Notes: generated from the letters alone by a model not told the origin. DNA of 22,768 bases from Nitrosopumilus sp. BACL13 MAG-121220-bin23 (GCA_001437625.1 LIAL01000010.1:1-22768), one strand, 5' to 3'. Positions 1 to 8,364 are shown, numbered from the stretch's first letter. A program made the numbers and translations.

Positions 1-1536
1 GAAGAATATAGGAATAAACTTTCACGACTAGGTATGCCTGTTTATGATGTTCAAGAAATGGTTTCTAATCTAGATGATGTTGATAATGGCACTGAAGGTA
101 TTTTGTTTAATGCTGGACAAAGAATATTTACTGAACGACTACTAACTAATGTTTTACCAAAAGATGTAGCTGATTCTCACTTGTCTGGAGACTTGCATAT
201 TTCCAACCCTGGACTTTGGTCTATGATTCCTGATACAATATTTGTTAATGTTAAAGAATTAATTGATGACGGAATTGATCTTGGTGGAAAATACCTTGAT
301 GTATCAAGAACTCCTGCATCAAAACAACTTGATGACATTACAAGTTCATTGTCTACAATTATCTCACTTCTTTCAAAAGAGGCTTCGCAAGAAATTGTAC
401 TTGATGGATTAGTTACATTATTTGCTAAACATTCAAAGTCTCTTCCAGAACTTGAACAAAAACTAACTAATGCATTTGCAACTGCCTCTACTACTTCTAA
501 ATATAACAAAGTTAGTACAAATATCTCAATTAGATTGCAATTGGGAACTGATACAAAAATAATTAATTCAATTATTACTGCATACAAAAATTATGTTCGT
601 ATAACACCAATTCCAAAAGTTGGTTTGATAATTGATAATGAAAAAGGAAAGTTATCTGATGTTTCACAATCCATATCTGAAATATTATTACTTGGTGGAA
701 AAGTTATGATTGCTAAAGGCCAAACATCTAGTAACGGTGTTACAAATGGATCCACAAAAGATACTGGTCTACTTGCAATTACTTTACAGTCTGTTTCAAT
801 AAATCTTCCAAGATTAGCATTTGAATCAAATAAAGATGAAACTTACTTTAGAGCAAGATTAGCATTATTGATGAAGCCAACACTTGCTTCAATGGCATTA
901 AGAAAGAAAGAACTTGCAGATTTAACCCGAAGAGGATTAAATCCAATATTGGCTAAAAATACGCAATATATGCAAAGGAGTTCCGTATCTCTAGTCATAA
1001 ATTTAGTCGGCCTTAAGGAATCTGTGTTTAACATACTAGGATTCAAGGATAACAAAGATGGCCGTGCTATTATTCACAAAGTTATTGCAACTGCAATTGA
1101 TGTTGGATCTAAAAAAGGCAAAGAATTAGGTGACAATGTTACTATTTGTATGACTGAAAATGAAGGTTCATCTCGTTTTGCAAAATTAGATGGTGAAAAA
1201 TATGGTAAAAATTCTAGTCTTAATTCAATGGAAAGTGACTTTTATTCTCAAGGTACGGTGCTTAGTTCTTCAGATATTAACGACTATACTCCAAAAAGTG
1301 AAATTATCTCTGAATCTAATAAAATCTCTAAATTACTTAATGGTGGATTGCTTGTAACTTTGGATATTGACAAGCATTTGAAAGTTGATGAAATTAAAAA
1401 GTTAATTGATAAAACAGCAGAATTAGTTCCATCTTTTAAACTTGTTAGACAAACTGCTATCTGTGGTGAATGTGGATTTAAAGATGAACCATTTGAAGAT
1501 AAGTGTCCAAAATGTAAATCTCCTTACATCGTATAG
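1..1536 (+). CDS. NrdD-like protein, catalytic residues missing (5' end outside window)
   Basis: This is the C-terminal part of a homologue of the anaerobic (class III) ribonucleoside-triphosphate reductase NrdD. The frame is open to base 1, so the ATG at 34 is probably internal; the residues before it (EEYRNKLSRLG) look like the junction after an N-terminal ATP-cone. Family marks seen: HLSGDLHI near residue 50 (counting from the ATG at 34), TENEGSSRFAKLD near 374-386 (compare NrdD TPAEG..RFAK.D) and a terminal zinc site C477-x2-C480, C491-x2-C494. Family knowledge: active NrdD also needs two catalytic cysteines and a C-terminal glycyl-radical motif (RVxGY-like) after the zinc site. Here the protein stops six residues after C494, and the only other cysteine visible is C372. 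The ORF is intact, so I infer a conserved non-catalytic paralogue rather than decay. It lies directly before nrdJ. The family assignment is good; the function is unknown. Confidence 0.75.
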   Translation, partial: EEYRNKLSRLGMPVYDVQEMVSNLDDVDNGTEGILFNAGQRIFTERLLTNVLPKDVADSHLSGDLHISNPGLWSMIPDTIFVNVKELIDDGIDLGGKYLDVSRTPASKQLDDITSSLSTIISLLSKEASQEIVLDGLVTLFAKHSKSLPELEQKLTNAFATASTTSKYNKVSTNISIRLQLGTDTKIINSIITAYKNYVRITPIPKVGLIIDNEKGKLSDVSQSISEILLLGGKVMIAKGQTSSNGVTNGSTKDTGLLAITLQSVSINLPRLAFESNKDETYFRARLALLMKPTLASMALRKKELADLTRRGLNPILAKNTQYMQRSSVSLVINLVGLKESVFNILGFKDNKDGRAIIHKVIATAIDVGSKKGKELGDNVTICMTENEGSSRFAKLDGEKYGKNSSLNSMESDFYSQGTVLSSSDINDYTPKSEIISESNKISKLLNGGLLVTLDIDKHLKVDEIKKLIDKTAELVPSFKLVRQTAICGECGFKDEPFEDKCPKCKSPYIV

Positions 1537-1789
1537 ATTTCTAATATACTCGATGACCAATTCATAATTTAATGCGATCATCGTATTCAGAATACCACTA
1601 CTGCTTTTCTAATTATTAAAATGATTGTTCTGGTTTATTGATTAGTACGATACTCGTATTAGAAATTATGTAATTTAGTCCCCTCCAACACTAATTGGAG
1701 CGTTGTCAAATATGTTGCACTAAAATTTTAACTAATTTCCTTTCAAAGTTTATAGAGACTAATATTCTTACTATCGTGGAGACATTGTT
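1537..1789 (+). promoter_or_regulatory. nrdD-like/nrdJ intergenic region with dyads and nrdJ promoter
   Basis: The gap is 253 nt. It holds a 6-bp dyad CTCCAA/TTGGAG (1683-1688 / 1695-1700, 6-nt spacer), a 5-bp dyad TACGA-tac-TCGTA (1646-1658) and a distant 10-bp inverted repeat ATTTCTAATA / TATTAGAAAT (1537-1546 / 1657-1666). A TATA-like AGTTTATAGA lies at 1747-1756, and a GGAG ribosome-binding site at 1778-1781 sits 8 nt before the nrdJ ATG. The dyads lie upstream of the TATA box, so they would act as DNA operators or as the 3' end of the upstream transcript rather than as a leader riboswitch. I see no cobalamin-riboswitch pattern. Confidence 0.5.
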
Positions 1790-4438
1790 ATGGATAATTC
1801 ACAAATAGAAAATACGATCAATGAGATCCGTAAACGTAGTGGTACAGTTACGGCTTTCGATTTAGATAAAATTTCAAATGCCATATTTCAGGCATTAGCA
1901 GCCACCTCTAAAGCCGACCGTGGTGTTGCAGATAAACTCGCTGGAGACGTACTTAACAAACTTGTTGAGCAAGGATTTACAAGTTCTAGAGCACCTACAG
2001 TGGAAGACATTCAAGATATTGTAGAATCAACTTTAATTGATAGCGGCAATAGTGATATCGCTAAATCATACATAGTCTACAGACATGAAAGACGAAAATT
2101 ACGAGATGAGAAAAAGAGGGTTTTAAATCTACAAGCCCTTGATCCAGTTTCTAAGACATTTGATCTTAATTGTTTAAGGGTCTTAGCCTCAAGATACCTA
2201 TTTAGAAATTCAAAAAGTGAAATTATAGAGTCACCAACTCAAATGTTTGAGAGAGTTGCAATTCTAGTTGGAATTGGTGATATTCTTTATGATTCTCAAA
2301 TCTTTGAGAAATCTGGAAATAATAAACAAGATGTTGAAGAAGCAAAATCTTATCTTGAAAAATTAGATGCTTTTGATTATAAATTCAAAGTAGGAGATTA
2401 TTTCTTCAACAAGTGGCATTTTAGATCTTTAATCAATCACTATGTAGCACTTGCAAACAAAGGTCAAATGAAAGTAAGTTTCAAAGATCTTTTAACACTA
2501 CTAGCAGGAAAAAAACTTGAAGTTTATTCTGATAGAATTACTGAATACTTTGAGATGATGACTGCACAAAACTTTTTGCCAAATTCACCAACAATGATGA
2601 ATGCTGGTGGAAGATTAGGACAACTCTCAGCATGTTTTGTTCTTGGAATGAATGATGGTATGGAGGAGATTATGAAATCTACTTCTGACGCTGCATTAAT
2701 TTTCAAGTCCGGTGGTGGAGTTGGAATTAATTATTCTGATCTTCGTGAAGAAGGTGCAATTGTAGCATCTACATCTGGCGTTGCATCTGGTCCAGTATCT
2801 TTTATGAACATCATCAATACTGTCACTGAAGTTGTTAAACAAGGTGGTAAAAGACGTGGTGCAAACATGGGAATCATCGAAGCATGGCATCCTGATGTTG
2901 AAAAATTCATTACAAATAAAACAGAACCTGGTGTTTTGGAAAATTTCAACGTTAGTGTTGGTATCTGGGAAGATTTCTGGAATGCACTTGTAAATACTGA
3001 AGATGGAAATTATGTTTTACGTAGTCCAAGTGATAGAAAACCAGTTAAAGAAATTAATGCACATCAATTAATTGATTTAATTGCATTGTCTGCATGGAAA
3101 AGTGCAGAACCTGGTTTGATCTTCTTTGATCAAATTAACAAATACAATGTATTTGCTAAAGCAAGACAAGCTCCATTACGAGCTACAAATCCATGTGGTG
3201 AACAAAGTCTTTACCCATACGAATCATGTAATCTAGGATCCATTAACTTGGTAAATTATGTTCAAAAACAAGCTGATGGTTCATTTGAATTTGATTGGCA
3301 AGGATATGAGGAAATCATTAGAAAAACAACAAGATTTTTGGATAATATCATCGATGTGAATAATTACCCAGTTCCAGAAATCAATGTAGCCTCAAAAGAA
3401 TCTAGAAGAATTGGACTTGGAGTCATGGGAGTAGCTGATCTATTGTATAAACTCAAAATCCCATACAATTCAAAAGAAGGTTATGACCTACAATCAAAAC
3501 TATCTGAAGCACTAACATACTATTCAATGGAAGAAAGTGTAGCACTTGCTAGTTCTCGTGGCGAATTCCCACTTTGCTCCAAGACTGAATATCCTGAGGG
3601 TAAAATCCCAATATCTGGATATTATGAGAAATCAAAATCTACACATTCATTTGAATGGGATCCATTAATTGAAAAAATCAAAACACATGGAATTAGAAAT
3701 GTACTAACTACTACCGTAGCACCAACTGGTACACTTTCTATGATTGCAGATTGTTCAAATGGAATGGAACCTGCATTTGCTCTAGTATTTGAAAAGAGAG
3801 TGACTGTTGGAAGATTCTTTTACACAAACAAAATTCTTGAAGAAGCCCTTAAAGAAAATGGTATCTACAGTGATGCACTTCTTGAAAAAATTGCAGATAA
3901 TTATGGTTCCGTAAAAGGAATTGATGAAATTCCACAATGGATGCAAGATGTCTTTGTAACTGCAATGGATATTCACTGGGCTGATCATCTTATGGCTCAA
4001 AGTGTATGGCAAGATTGGATTGGAAATGCAATCGCAAAAACAATCAACATGCCATACGATGTAACTGTTGATGATGTCAAATCTTCATACTTGTTAGCCC
4101 ATGAACTTGGACTAAAAGGAATGACTGTTTATCGTGACGGTTCTAGACATACACAAGTTCTTCACATGACAAGTAAAAATGCACAAAAAACATTTGAAGT
4201 TACACCTAGTGAATACATGTTGTCTTACATTCACGAAAATGTTACAAACAATTACATCAAAAAACAAGTTGGTGCATCACTAGCAATCAAAATTCATGAT
4301 GAAGAACTTAAGATTACACCTCAAAAACACGAAGTTTCAGAGGATCGTCTTTGTCCAACATGTAAAAACACTCTTGTATTTGTAGAGGGTTGCAGTATGT
4401 GCATTGAATGTGGATACAGCGGTTGTACTTCTGGATAA
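1790..4438 (+). CDS. nrdJ: Adenosylcobalamin-dependent (class II) ribonucleotide reductase
   Basis: It reduces ribonucleotides to deoxyribonucleotides in the cytoplasm using a 5'-deoxyadenosyl radical from vitamin B12, without needing or being poisoned by oxygen. The 882-residue protein has an N-terminal ATP-cone (about residues 13-105), the ten-stranded barrel with NPCGE at 467-471, and a Cys-rich tail. By the spacing of characterised NrdJ (radical Cys and downstream Cys 11 apart), C469 is the thiyl-radical cysteine and C480 (in ESCNLGSINL) pairs with C282 (in SACFVLGM) as substrate-reducing thiols. The tail CPTC (from 855) and CIECGYSGC (end 879) is the usual swinging thiol/zinc region. No intein interrupts the gene, although inteins are common in archaeal nrdJ. 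Start ATG has a GGAG site 8 nt upstream. It implies a need for cobalamin, which thaumarchaea make. Confidence 0.97.
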   Translation: MDNSQIENTINEIRKRSGTVTAFDLDKISNAIFQALAATSKADRGVADKLAGDVLNKLVEQGFTSSRAPTVEDIQDIVESTLIDSGNSDIAKSYIVYRHERRKLRDEKKRVLNLQALDPVSKTFDLNCLRVLASRYLFRNSKSEIIESPTQMFERVAILVGIGDILYDSQIFEKSGNNKQDVEEAKSYLEKLDAFDYKFKVGDYFFNKWHFRSLINHYVALANKGQMKVSFKDLLTLLAGKKLEVYSDRITEYFEMMTAQNFLPNSPTMMNAGGRLGQLSACFVLGMNDGMEEIMKSTSDAALIFKSGGGVGINYSDLREEGAIVASTSGVASGPVSFMNIINTVTEVVKQGGKRRGANMGIIEAWHPDVEKFITNKTEPGVLENFNVSVGIWEDFWNALVNTEDGNYVLRSPSDRKPVKEINAHQLIDLIALSAWKSAEPGLIFFDQINKYNVFAKARQAPLRATNPCGEQSLYPYESCNLGSINLVNYVQKQADGSFEFDWQGYEEIIRKTTRFLDNIIDVNNYPVPEINVASKESRRIGLGVMGVADLLYKLKIPYNSKEGYDLQSKLSEALTYYSMEESVALASSRGEFPLCSKTEYPEGKIPISGYYEKSKSTHSFEWDPLIEKIKTHGIRNVLTTTVAPTGTLSMIADCSNGMEPAFALVFEKRVTVGRFFYTNKILEEALKENGIYSDALLEKIADNYGSVKGIDEIPQWMQDVFVTAMDIHWADHLMAQSVWQDWIGNAIAKTINMPYDVTVDDVKSSYLLAHELGLKGMTVYRDGSRHTQVLHMTSKNAQKTFEVTPSEYMLSYIHENVTNNYIKKQVGASLAIKIHDEELKITPQKHEVSEDRLCPTCKNTLVFVEGCSMCIECGYSGCTSG

Positions 4439-4484
4439 ATAACAGAATCGCAACTTTTTTACTTTCTTTTATTTTCTAATTTTT
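4439..4484 (+). terminator. T-rich terminator after nrdJ
   Basis: The 46-nt gap is almost entirely pyrimidine, with T6, T4 and T5 runs directly after the nrdJ stop. Archaeal RNA polymerase terminates at such U-rich stretches without a hairpin. It may also carry the promoter of the next gene, but no clear TATA box can be separated from the T-runs. Confidence 0.45.
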
Positions 4485-5600
4485 ATGAATAAAAAGATCA
4501 TAGGCGTAATTATTCCTATTTTTACAGTTATCCTAGTATCTTTAATTTTCCTTTTTCCATCCTCTGAAATTACTTCTCAAAAAAATAATGAAATAATTGG
4601 CTTGGTAATTAATTCACCTTCTTCATCTATATCCTTACAACAACTTGATCAAATTTTTACAGATGCTTCTTCATCTGGAATTGGTAGAAGTAATGTTTAC
4701 TTATTCTGGAATGTTATTGAACCCGTAGAGGGAAAATTTGATTGGTCTCAATCTGATATTTTAATGGGATTAAATGAAAAAAATAATCTCAAAGTAACTC
4801 TTTTCTTTTCAATCATTAATGGAGACACTCTGGGACCATTTCCTAAATGGATTGGAAAACCTACACTCAATGGAATAAATGAAGATGAACTAGTGAACAC
4901 TTTGGATAATATTCTTTCACGATACCATGTAGTGGATTCAGTGATTATTGCTGGTGAAACTGAATCCCAATTTCGATATAATGAAAAATTTATTCCCGTA
5001 TATGCTGAATTATTCTCTAATGTTTATGATAGAATAAAAGAAAAACATCCTGATGTCCAAATTGGAAATTCATTTGCATTGCATCAGGTAATCAATAAAA
5101 ATTTAAAACATATTGTAAATGATTTAGCAATTGGAGATTTTGTTGCATTTTCATATACTCCAACTGATAACTTAAATGAAATTAATAAAACCCCTGAAGA
5201 CGCAATAGATGATTTAAATCAAATATTTGAAATTATACCAAATAAAAAAATTGGATTTTTTGAAATAAGTTGGAGTACTTCGGATTTTGTTAATGGCGAT
5301 TCTACTTCCCAACAAAATTTTATAGAAAAATTGTTTAATTTTTATGCCCAAAATGAGTCAGAAATTGAATTTTTAACTTGGTATCGGTATGTTGATCAGG
5401 AAACAGGTACTTGTGTTATTAAAGATCAAAAAATTGGTGATCAAACAATAACTGTAGGTGGTGGCTCCAGTTTTGGTACAAGTGAGCACATAATTGAAAG
5501 ATTAAATCAGTATAATTGCAATGCTGGAATTGTTACTACTGATCAAAATCCTAAATCTGGATGGAATGAATTTATAAATCAAATTCAAATGTTGAATTAA
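4485..5600 (+). CDS. Membrane-anchored glycoside-hydrolase-like (clan A TIM barrel) protein
   Basis: The 371-residue protein has an N-terminal hydrophobic segment (about 5-25) preceded by Lys residues, so it is probably exported and anchored outside the cell. The rest resembles a GH-A clan TIM barrel: FWNVIEPVEGKFDW at 74-87 matches the typical first-strand motif of GH42/GH53/GH5-like enzymes, GETES at 157-161 could supply the acid/base glutamate after strand 4, and FFEISW with E260 could supply the nucleophile on strand 7. The roughly 100-residue separation fits the clan. Two late cysteines (in TGTCV and QYNCNAG) could form an external disulfide. I infer a carbohydrate-active enzyme, perhaps acting on the cell's own glycans; substrate unknown and catalysis unproven, since the classic Asn-Glu acid/base pair is not present. 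The stop is 1 nt before nep1, so the two are probably co-transcribed despite unrelated roles. Confidence 0.6.
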   Translation: MNKKIIGVIIPIFTVILVSLIFLFPSSEITSQKNNEIIGLVINSPSSSISLQQLDQIFTDASSSGIGRSNVYLFWNVIEPVEGKFDWSQSDILMGLNEKNNLKVTLFFSIINGDTLGPFPKWIGKPTLNGINEDELVNTLDNILSRYHVVDSVIIAGETESQFRYNEKFIPVYAELFSNVYDRIKEKHPDVQIGNSFALHQVINKNLKHIVNDLAIGDFVAFSYTPTDNLNEINKTPEDAIDDLNQIFEIIPNKKIGFFEISWSTSDFVNGDSTSQQNFIEKLFNFYAQNESEIEFLTWYRYVDQETGTCVIKDQKIGDQTITVGGGSSFGTSEHIIERLNQYNCNAGIVTTDQNPKSGWNEFINQIQMLN

Positions 5601-5601
5601 A

Positions 5602-6270
5602 ATGATTTCATTAATTATTTCTGAATCTGCATTAGAACTTGTTCCTTACGAATTAGAAGGACATCCGTCAGTTATTTCACATGCAAGAAAATTAGGAAAG
5701 CATTCTTCAGAAATTCTATTGGATAATTCTTGGCATTTTGCAGCAATGAAAGGAATTAAAAATGAAATTAAGCGTGGACGTCCAGACATTGTTCATTTTT
5801 CAATACTTGAAGCTACAACAATTCCACTGTATCTTGAAAATAAATTAAATCTATTTGTTCATACTATTGATAATAAAGTAATACATTTTGGAAAAAATGT
5901 CCATCTTCCAAAATCATATCATAGATTTCAAGGTGTAATTGAAAAATTATATCGAGAAAAAAAAATTATTGCAAATAATGAATTATTACTTGAAATTAAA
6001 GAACAAACATTTTCAGAATTAATAGATGAAATTAAACCGTCTAAAATTGTTGGTTTTTCTACTGAAGGTGAATTAAGTTCATATGAAAAAATTGCAGCAC
6101 AAATTTCAGATAACTCTTGTATTGTAATTGGAGGATTTCAAAAAGGTCATTTTTCTGATTCAGTTCAAAATAAAATTACTGATCTATACTCTGTTGGATC
6201 TGAATCATTTGAAGGACATGTTGTCACATCTAGAATCCTATATGAGTATGAAAAAACCATTTTTATGTAG
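5602..6270 (+). CDS. nep1: Ribosome biogenesis methyltransferase Nep1 (Emg1)
   Basis: Nep1 is a SPOUT-class methyltransferase that makes N1-methylpseudouridine in the small-subunit rRNA and assists 30S assembly. The 222-residue length is normal for the archaeal protein. Typical family blocks are visible: ISLIISESALELVP at the N terminus, GHPSVISHARKLGK, EILLDNSWH, RGRPDIVHF (58-66), FVHTIDNKVIHF, and the C-terminal knot with IVGFSTEGE and IVIGGFQKGHF, where S-adenosylmethionine binds. It begins 1 nt after the preceding stop codon and is followed by a tRNA gene and an RNase P subunit, which makes a small RNA-maturation neighbourhood. Confidence 0.93.
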   Translation: MISLIISESALELVPYELEGHPSVISHARKLGKHSSEILLDNSWHFAAMKGIKNEIKRGRPDIVHFSILEATTIPLYLENKLNLFVHTIDNKVIHFGKNVHLPKSYHRFQGVIEKLYREKKIIANNELLLEIKEQTFSELIDEIKPSKIVGFSTEGELSSYEKIAAQISDNSCIVIGGFQKGHFSDSVQNKITDLYSVGSESFEGHVVTSRILYEYEKTIFM

Positions 6271-6292
6271 GAAATTTGATTTTTTTCTTATC

Positions 6293-6366
6293 GCAGTCAT
6301 AGTATAGCCTGGTTAGTATTCGGGGTTTCCAACCCTGTGACGCGGGTCCGAATCCCGCTGACTGCA
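6293..6366 (+). tRNA. tRNA-Gly (anticodon UCC)
   Basis: A full cloverleaf can be drawn. The acceptor stem GCAGTCA (6293-6299) pairs perfectly with TGACTGC (6359-6365), with discriminator A at 6366. The D stem GTAT (6302-6305) pairs with a second GTAT through G-U closures. The anticodon stem CGGGG/CCCTG (6321-6325, 6333-6337) closes a seven-base loop TTTCCAA, giving anticodon TCC (6328-6330). The T stem GCGGG/CCCGC (6342-6346, 6354-6358) closes TCCGAAT. There is no intron, CCA is not encoded, and a T-run follows. A73 fits glycine identity. Confidence 0.95.
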
Positions 6367-6419
6367 TTTTATTCCTTATAATCCGAACTAATTTTTAGCT
6401 CTATTTTTAAAAAATTATC

Positions 6420-6719
6420 ATGAAGCCTGTGGTGTACAAAATTGCAATGGAGAGAATGCAAATTCTTGTTGATAATGCCATTGCCAATGCAAGAACAGAT
6501 CCTGAATTATCGCAACATCAAGCTTCTATTGCTCGTAGAATAAGTACTAAATATAAAATTCGAATGCCATACTATCTTAGAATGGTTTTCTGTAAAAAAT
6601 GTAAATCCTTTATTGCCCCTGGAATTAATTCTAGAATTCGTTTAGGCAGAACATCTGTAAAGGCGATCAGAATTTCTTGTAATTTATGTGGACATACTTA
6701 TCGGAAAATTATATCTTGA
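6420..6719 (+). CDS. rnp4: Ribonuclease P protein component 4 (Rpp21/Rpr2)
   Basis: It is a protein subunit of archaeal RNase P, which removes the 5' leader of pre-tRNAs; it pairs with Rpp29 on the catalytic RNA. The 99-residue protein has an N-terminal helical part (IAMERMQILVDNAI...) and a zinc ribbon with C58-x2-C61 and C87-x2-C90 flanked by basic residues, as in the Rpr2/Rpp21/SNM1 family. LRMVFCKKCKSFIAPG and RISCNLCGHTYRK are close to family consensus. It lies just after tRNA-Gly, a fitting if perhaps fortuitous neighbour. ATG start about 50 nt after the tRNA, with AT-rich sequence that could hold its promoter. Confidence 0.9.
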   Translation: MKPVVYKIAMERMQILVDNAIANARTDPELSQHQASIARRISTKYKIRMPYYLRMVFCKKCKSFIAPGINSRIRLGRTSVKAIRISCNLCGHTYRKIIS

Positions 6720-6730
6720 TTATTTACAAT

Positions 6731-6740
6731 TATATTTTAA
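6731..6740 (+). promoter_or_regulatory. TATA box of the secreted repeat-protein gene
   Basis: TATATTTTAA lies about 27 nt before the ATG at 6763. This places the transcription start at or next to the ATG and supports that start over the ATG at 6688, which overlaps rnp4. Confidence 0.5.
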
Positions 6741-6762
6741 TAACTTTAAACTCTGTATAGTT

Positions 6763-8364
6763 ATGATTACAAACTATATTTTAATAATTTTTGCAGTACT
6801 TTTTCTTATTACTATTTCCCCTGCATATGCCCAACATCATTCAGGATCTCTTTCACCTCCAATTGATCTTGATGGATTAAAAGTTGCAGTTAGTACAACT
6901 CTTTTTCCTGAAGATTTTAGTTATGGTGATTCTAAAACAACAAATCTATCCATTCGATTTTTTGATATTGAAACTAATGTAAATATTCCAAGTGTAACGT
7001 ATCGCGTTCAGATTTTCCAAGATGATAATTTACTTGCTAGTGAATATTTTTATGATGAGGACGGTAAATTAGATCTAACAATCAAGCCTACAACTGGATG
7101 TCTTGAAAAAGATCTTTGGAAATGTACCGTATACAATGGTGAAAAACATGCTATTGCTGGAGGATATTATGCTCGAGGGGATTCATTACCTACAATTCAA
7201 GGTCCAATTTTTGATAAAAGTGGAACATATTCAGTTCAAGTTTCTATTGTAGGTGCAACAACTCCTAAAACTTTGACTACGCAGGATTTACTTTTTGAAA
7301 CTTTCTTACATCTTCCTTACAAACAAATTTTTGAAATTAAGACTGCATCTGCTCAAGAATTTCCAATATCTATAAAATCCCATAACGGTGAAATCTTTAA
7401 TTTTAACTATGATGAAACATTAGATAAAATTTCATATAACATACCTTTTACTTGGAATGGGGATAATCTTAACCAAATAATTTTATTTGAAAAAGATTTT
7501 TCATCCATCAAAGAAGGATATGATTTAATTATTTCTCTTAATGGAATAATCATTGATCATGATTTTTTTGAATTTAATATATCTGATACCAAGAAAAATT
7601 TTCTGAAAATTAATATTCCTTCTGAAGATCTTTTAAAAATTAAAAATAAATTAACTTTGGAATCTAATGAAAATATACTAAAATTAGAAATTTCATCTGG
7701 TGAAAAAATAAATCTAAATGAATTAAAATTTTCTTTTGATAATAATTTTATTGGAAATGTATCTTGGGATTCTAAATTAAATTCTGGTAACAAAATACCC
7801 TTTACATTTTCTTTCTTTGATGAAAATAATCTACCTGTAACCGATGTGTTGTTTGTTTATGGTATTACGGATTTATCTGGAAAAGAAATATTTTCTAATA
7901 TTGGAGTTGGTGAAAAATATCTTGGTATTTTAGCCCCATATGGAATTTATCAAGACTCTATTTTTATTCCAACTGATGAAAAATATGAATTTAAATTAAT
8001 TTTAACTGGTAAAAATTCAAATAATTTTGAAAAGTTTTTTGTGTCTACATCTAATTTTCAAATTAATTCCCAACTAATTCTAAAAGATCAAAAAATTAAT
8101 GTTATTCCAGACTGGATTAAAAATAACGCCGGCTGGTGGGCAGATGGCTCAATTGACGATGCTTCATTTATTCAAGGAATTCAGTTTTTAGTTAAAGAAA
8201 ATATTTTGAAAATTCCTCCAACTGTACAAGGAACTAGTTCTAGTTCTGAAATTCCAGACTGGATTAAAAATAACGCAGGCTGGTGGGCAGATGGCTCAAT
8301 TGACGATGCTTCATTTATTCAAGGAATTCAATTTTTAATCAAAGAAGGAATTCTAAAAATTTAA
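6763..8364 (+). CDS. Secreted protein with two C-terminal WIKNNAGWWADG repeats
   Basis: The 533-residue protein is exported: MITNYILIIFAVLFLITISPAYA is followed by a likely cleavage before QHH. The body looks like beta-sandwich modules with no motif I can name as catalytic; C residues in GCLEKDLWKCTVY may form a disulfide. The C-terminus has two near-identical units starting IPDWIKNNAGWWADGS (about residues 448-485 and 497-533), separated by a short Ser/Thr linker. I associate this motif with thaumarchaeal extracellular proteins, often annotated loosely as peptidase; I see no protease site here. The start at 6763 is chosen because the longer frame from 6688 overlaps rnp4, would precede the signal peptide with non-signal residues, and ignores the TATA box at 6731. 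Likely role: cell-surface or S-layer-associated protein; function unknown. Confidence 0.75.
   Translation: MITNYILIIFAVLFLITISPAYAQHHSGSLSPPIDLDGLKVAVSTTLFPEDFSYGDSKTTNLSIRFFDIETNVNIPSVTYRVQIFQDDNLLASEYFYDEDGKLDLTIKPTTGCLEKDLWKCTVYNGEKHAIAGGYYARGDSLPTIQGPIFDKSGTYSVQVSIVGATTPKTLTTQDLLFETFLHLPYKQIFEIKTASAQEFPISIKSHNGEIFNFNYDETLDKISYNIPFTWNGDNLNQIILFEKDFSSIKEGYDLIISLNGIIIDHDFFEFNISDTKKNFLKINIPSEDLLKIKNKLTLESNENILKLEISSGEKINLNELKFSFDNNFIGNVSWDSKLNSGNKIPFTFSFFDENNLPVTDVLFVYGITDLSGKEIFSNIGVGEKYLGILAPYGIYQDSIFIPTDEKYEFKLILTGKNSNNFEKFFVSTSNFQINSQLILKDQKINVIPDWIKNNAGWWADGSIDDASFIQGIQFLVKENILKIPPTVQGTSSSSEIPDWIKNNAGWWADGSIDDASFIQGIQFLIKEGILKI
8104..8337 (+). repeat. Spaced 87-bp near-identical DNA repeat inside the secreted-protein gene
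   Basis: Copies at 8104-8190 and 8251-8337 differ at only two positions, both silent (GCC/GCA and CAG/CAA). The protein similarity continues past the DNA identity to the end of each 38-residue unit. The spacing is 147 bp, a multiple of three, so the frame is kept. Confidence 0.9.

Noticed and set aside
177..1055. Reverse-strand open frames inside the NrdD-like gene
   Set aside because: They lie fully within a long conserved gene, have no family resemblance and no promoter; they are shadows.
1537..1789. Possible frameshifted glycyl-radical tail of NrdD after the stop at 1536
   Set aside because: Reading the following sequence in all three forward frames gives no RVxGY-like motif and early stops, so the domain is absent rather than frameshifted within view.
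2524..2949. Reverse-strand open frames inside nrdJ
   Set aside because: They are antisense to the conserved barrel of nrdJ and have no independent features.
6688..6762. Longer N-terminus of the secreted protein from ATG 6688
   Set aside because: It overlaps rnp4, puts extra residues before a clean signal peptide, and ignores the TATA box at 6731.
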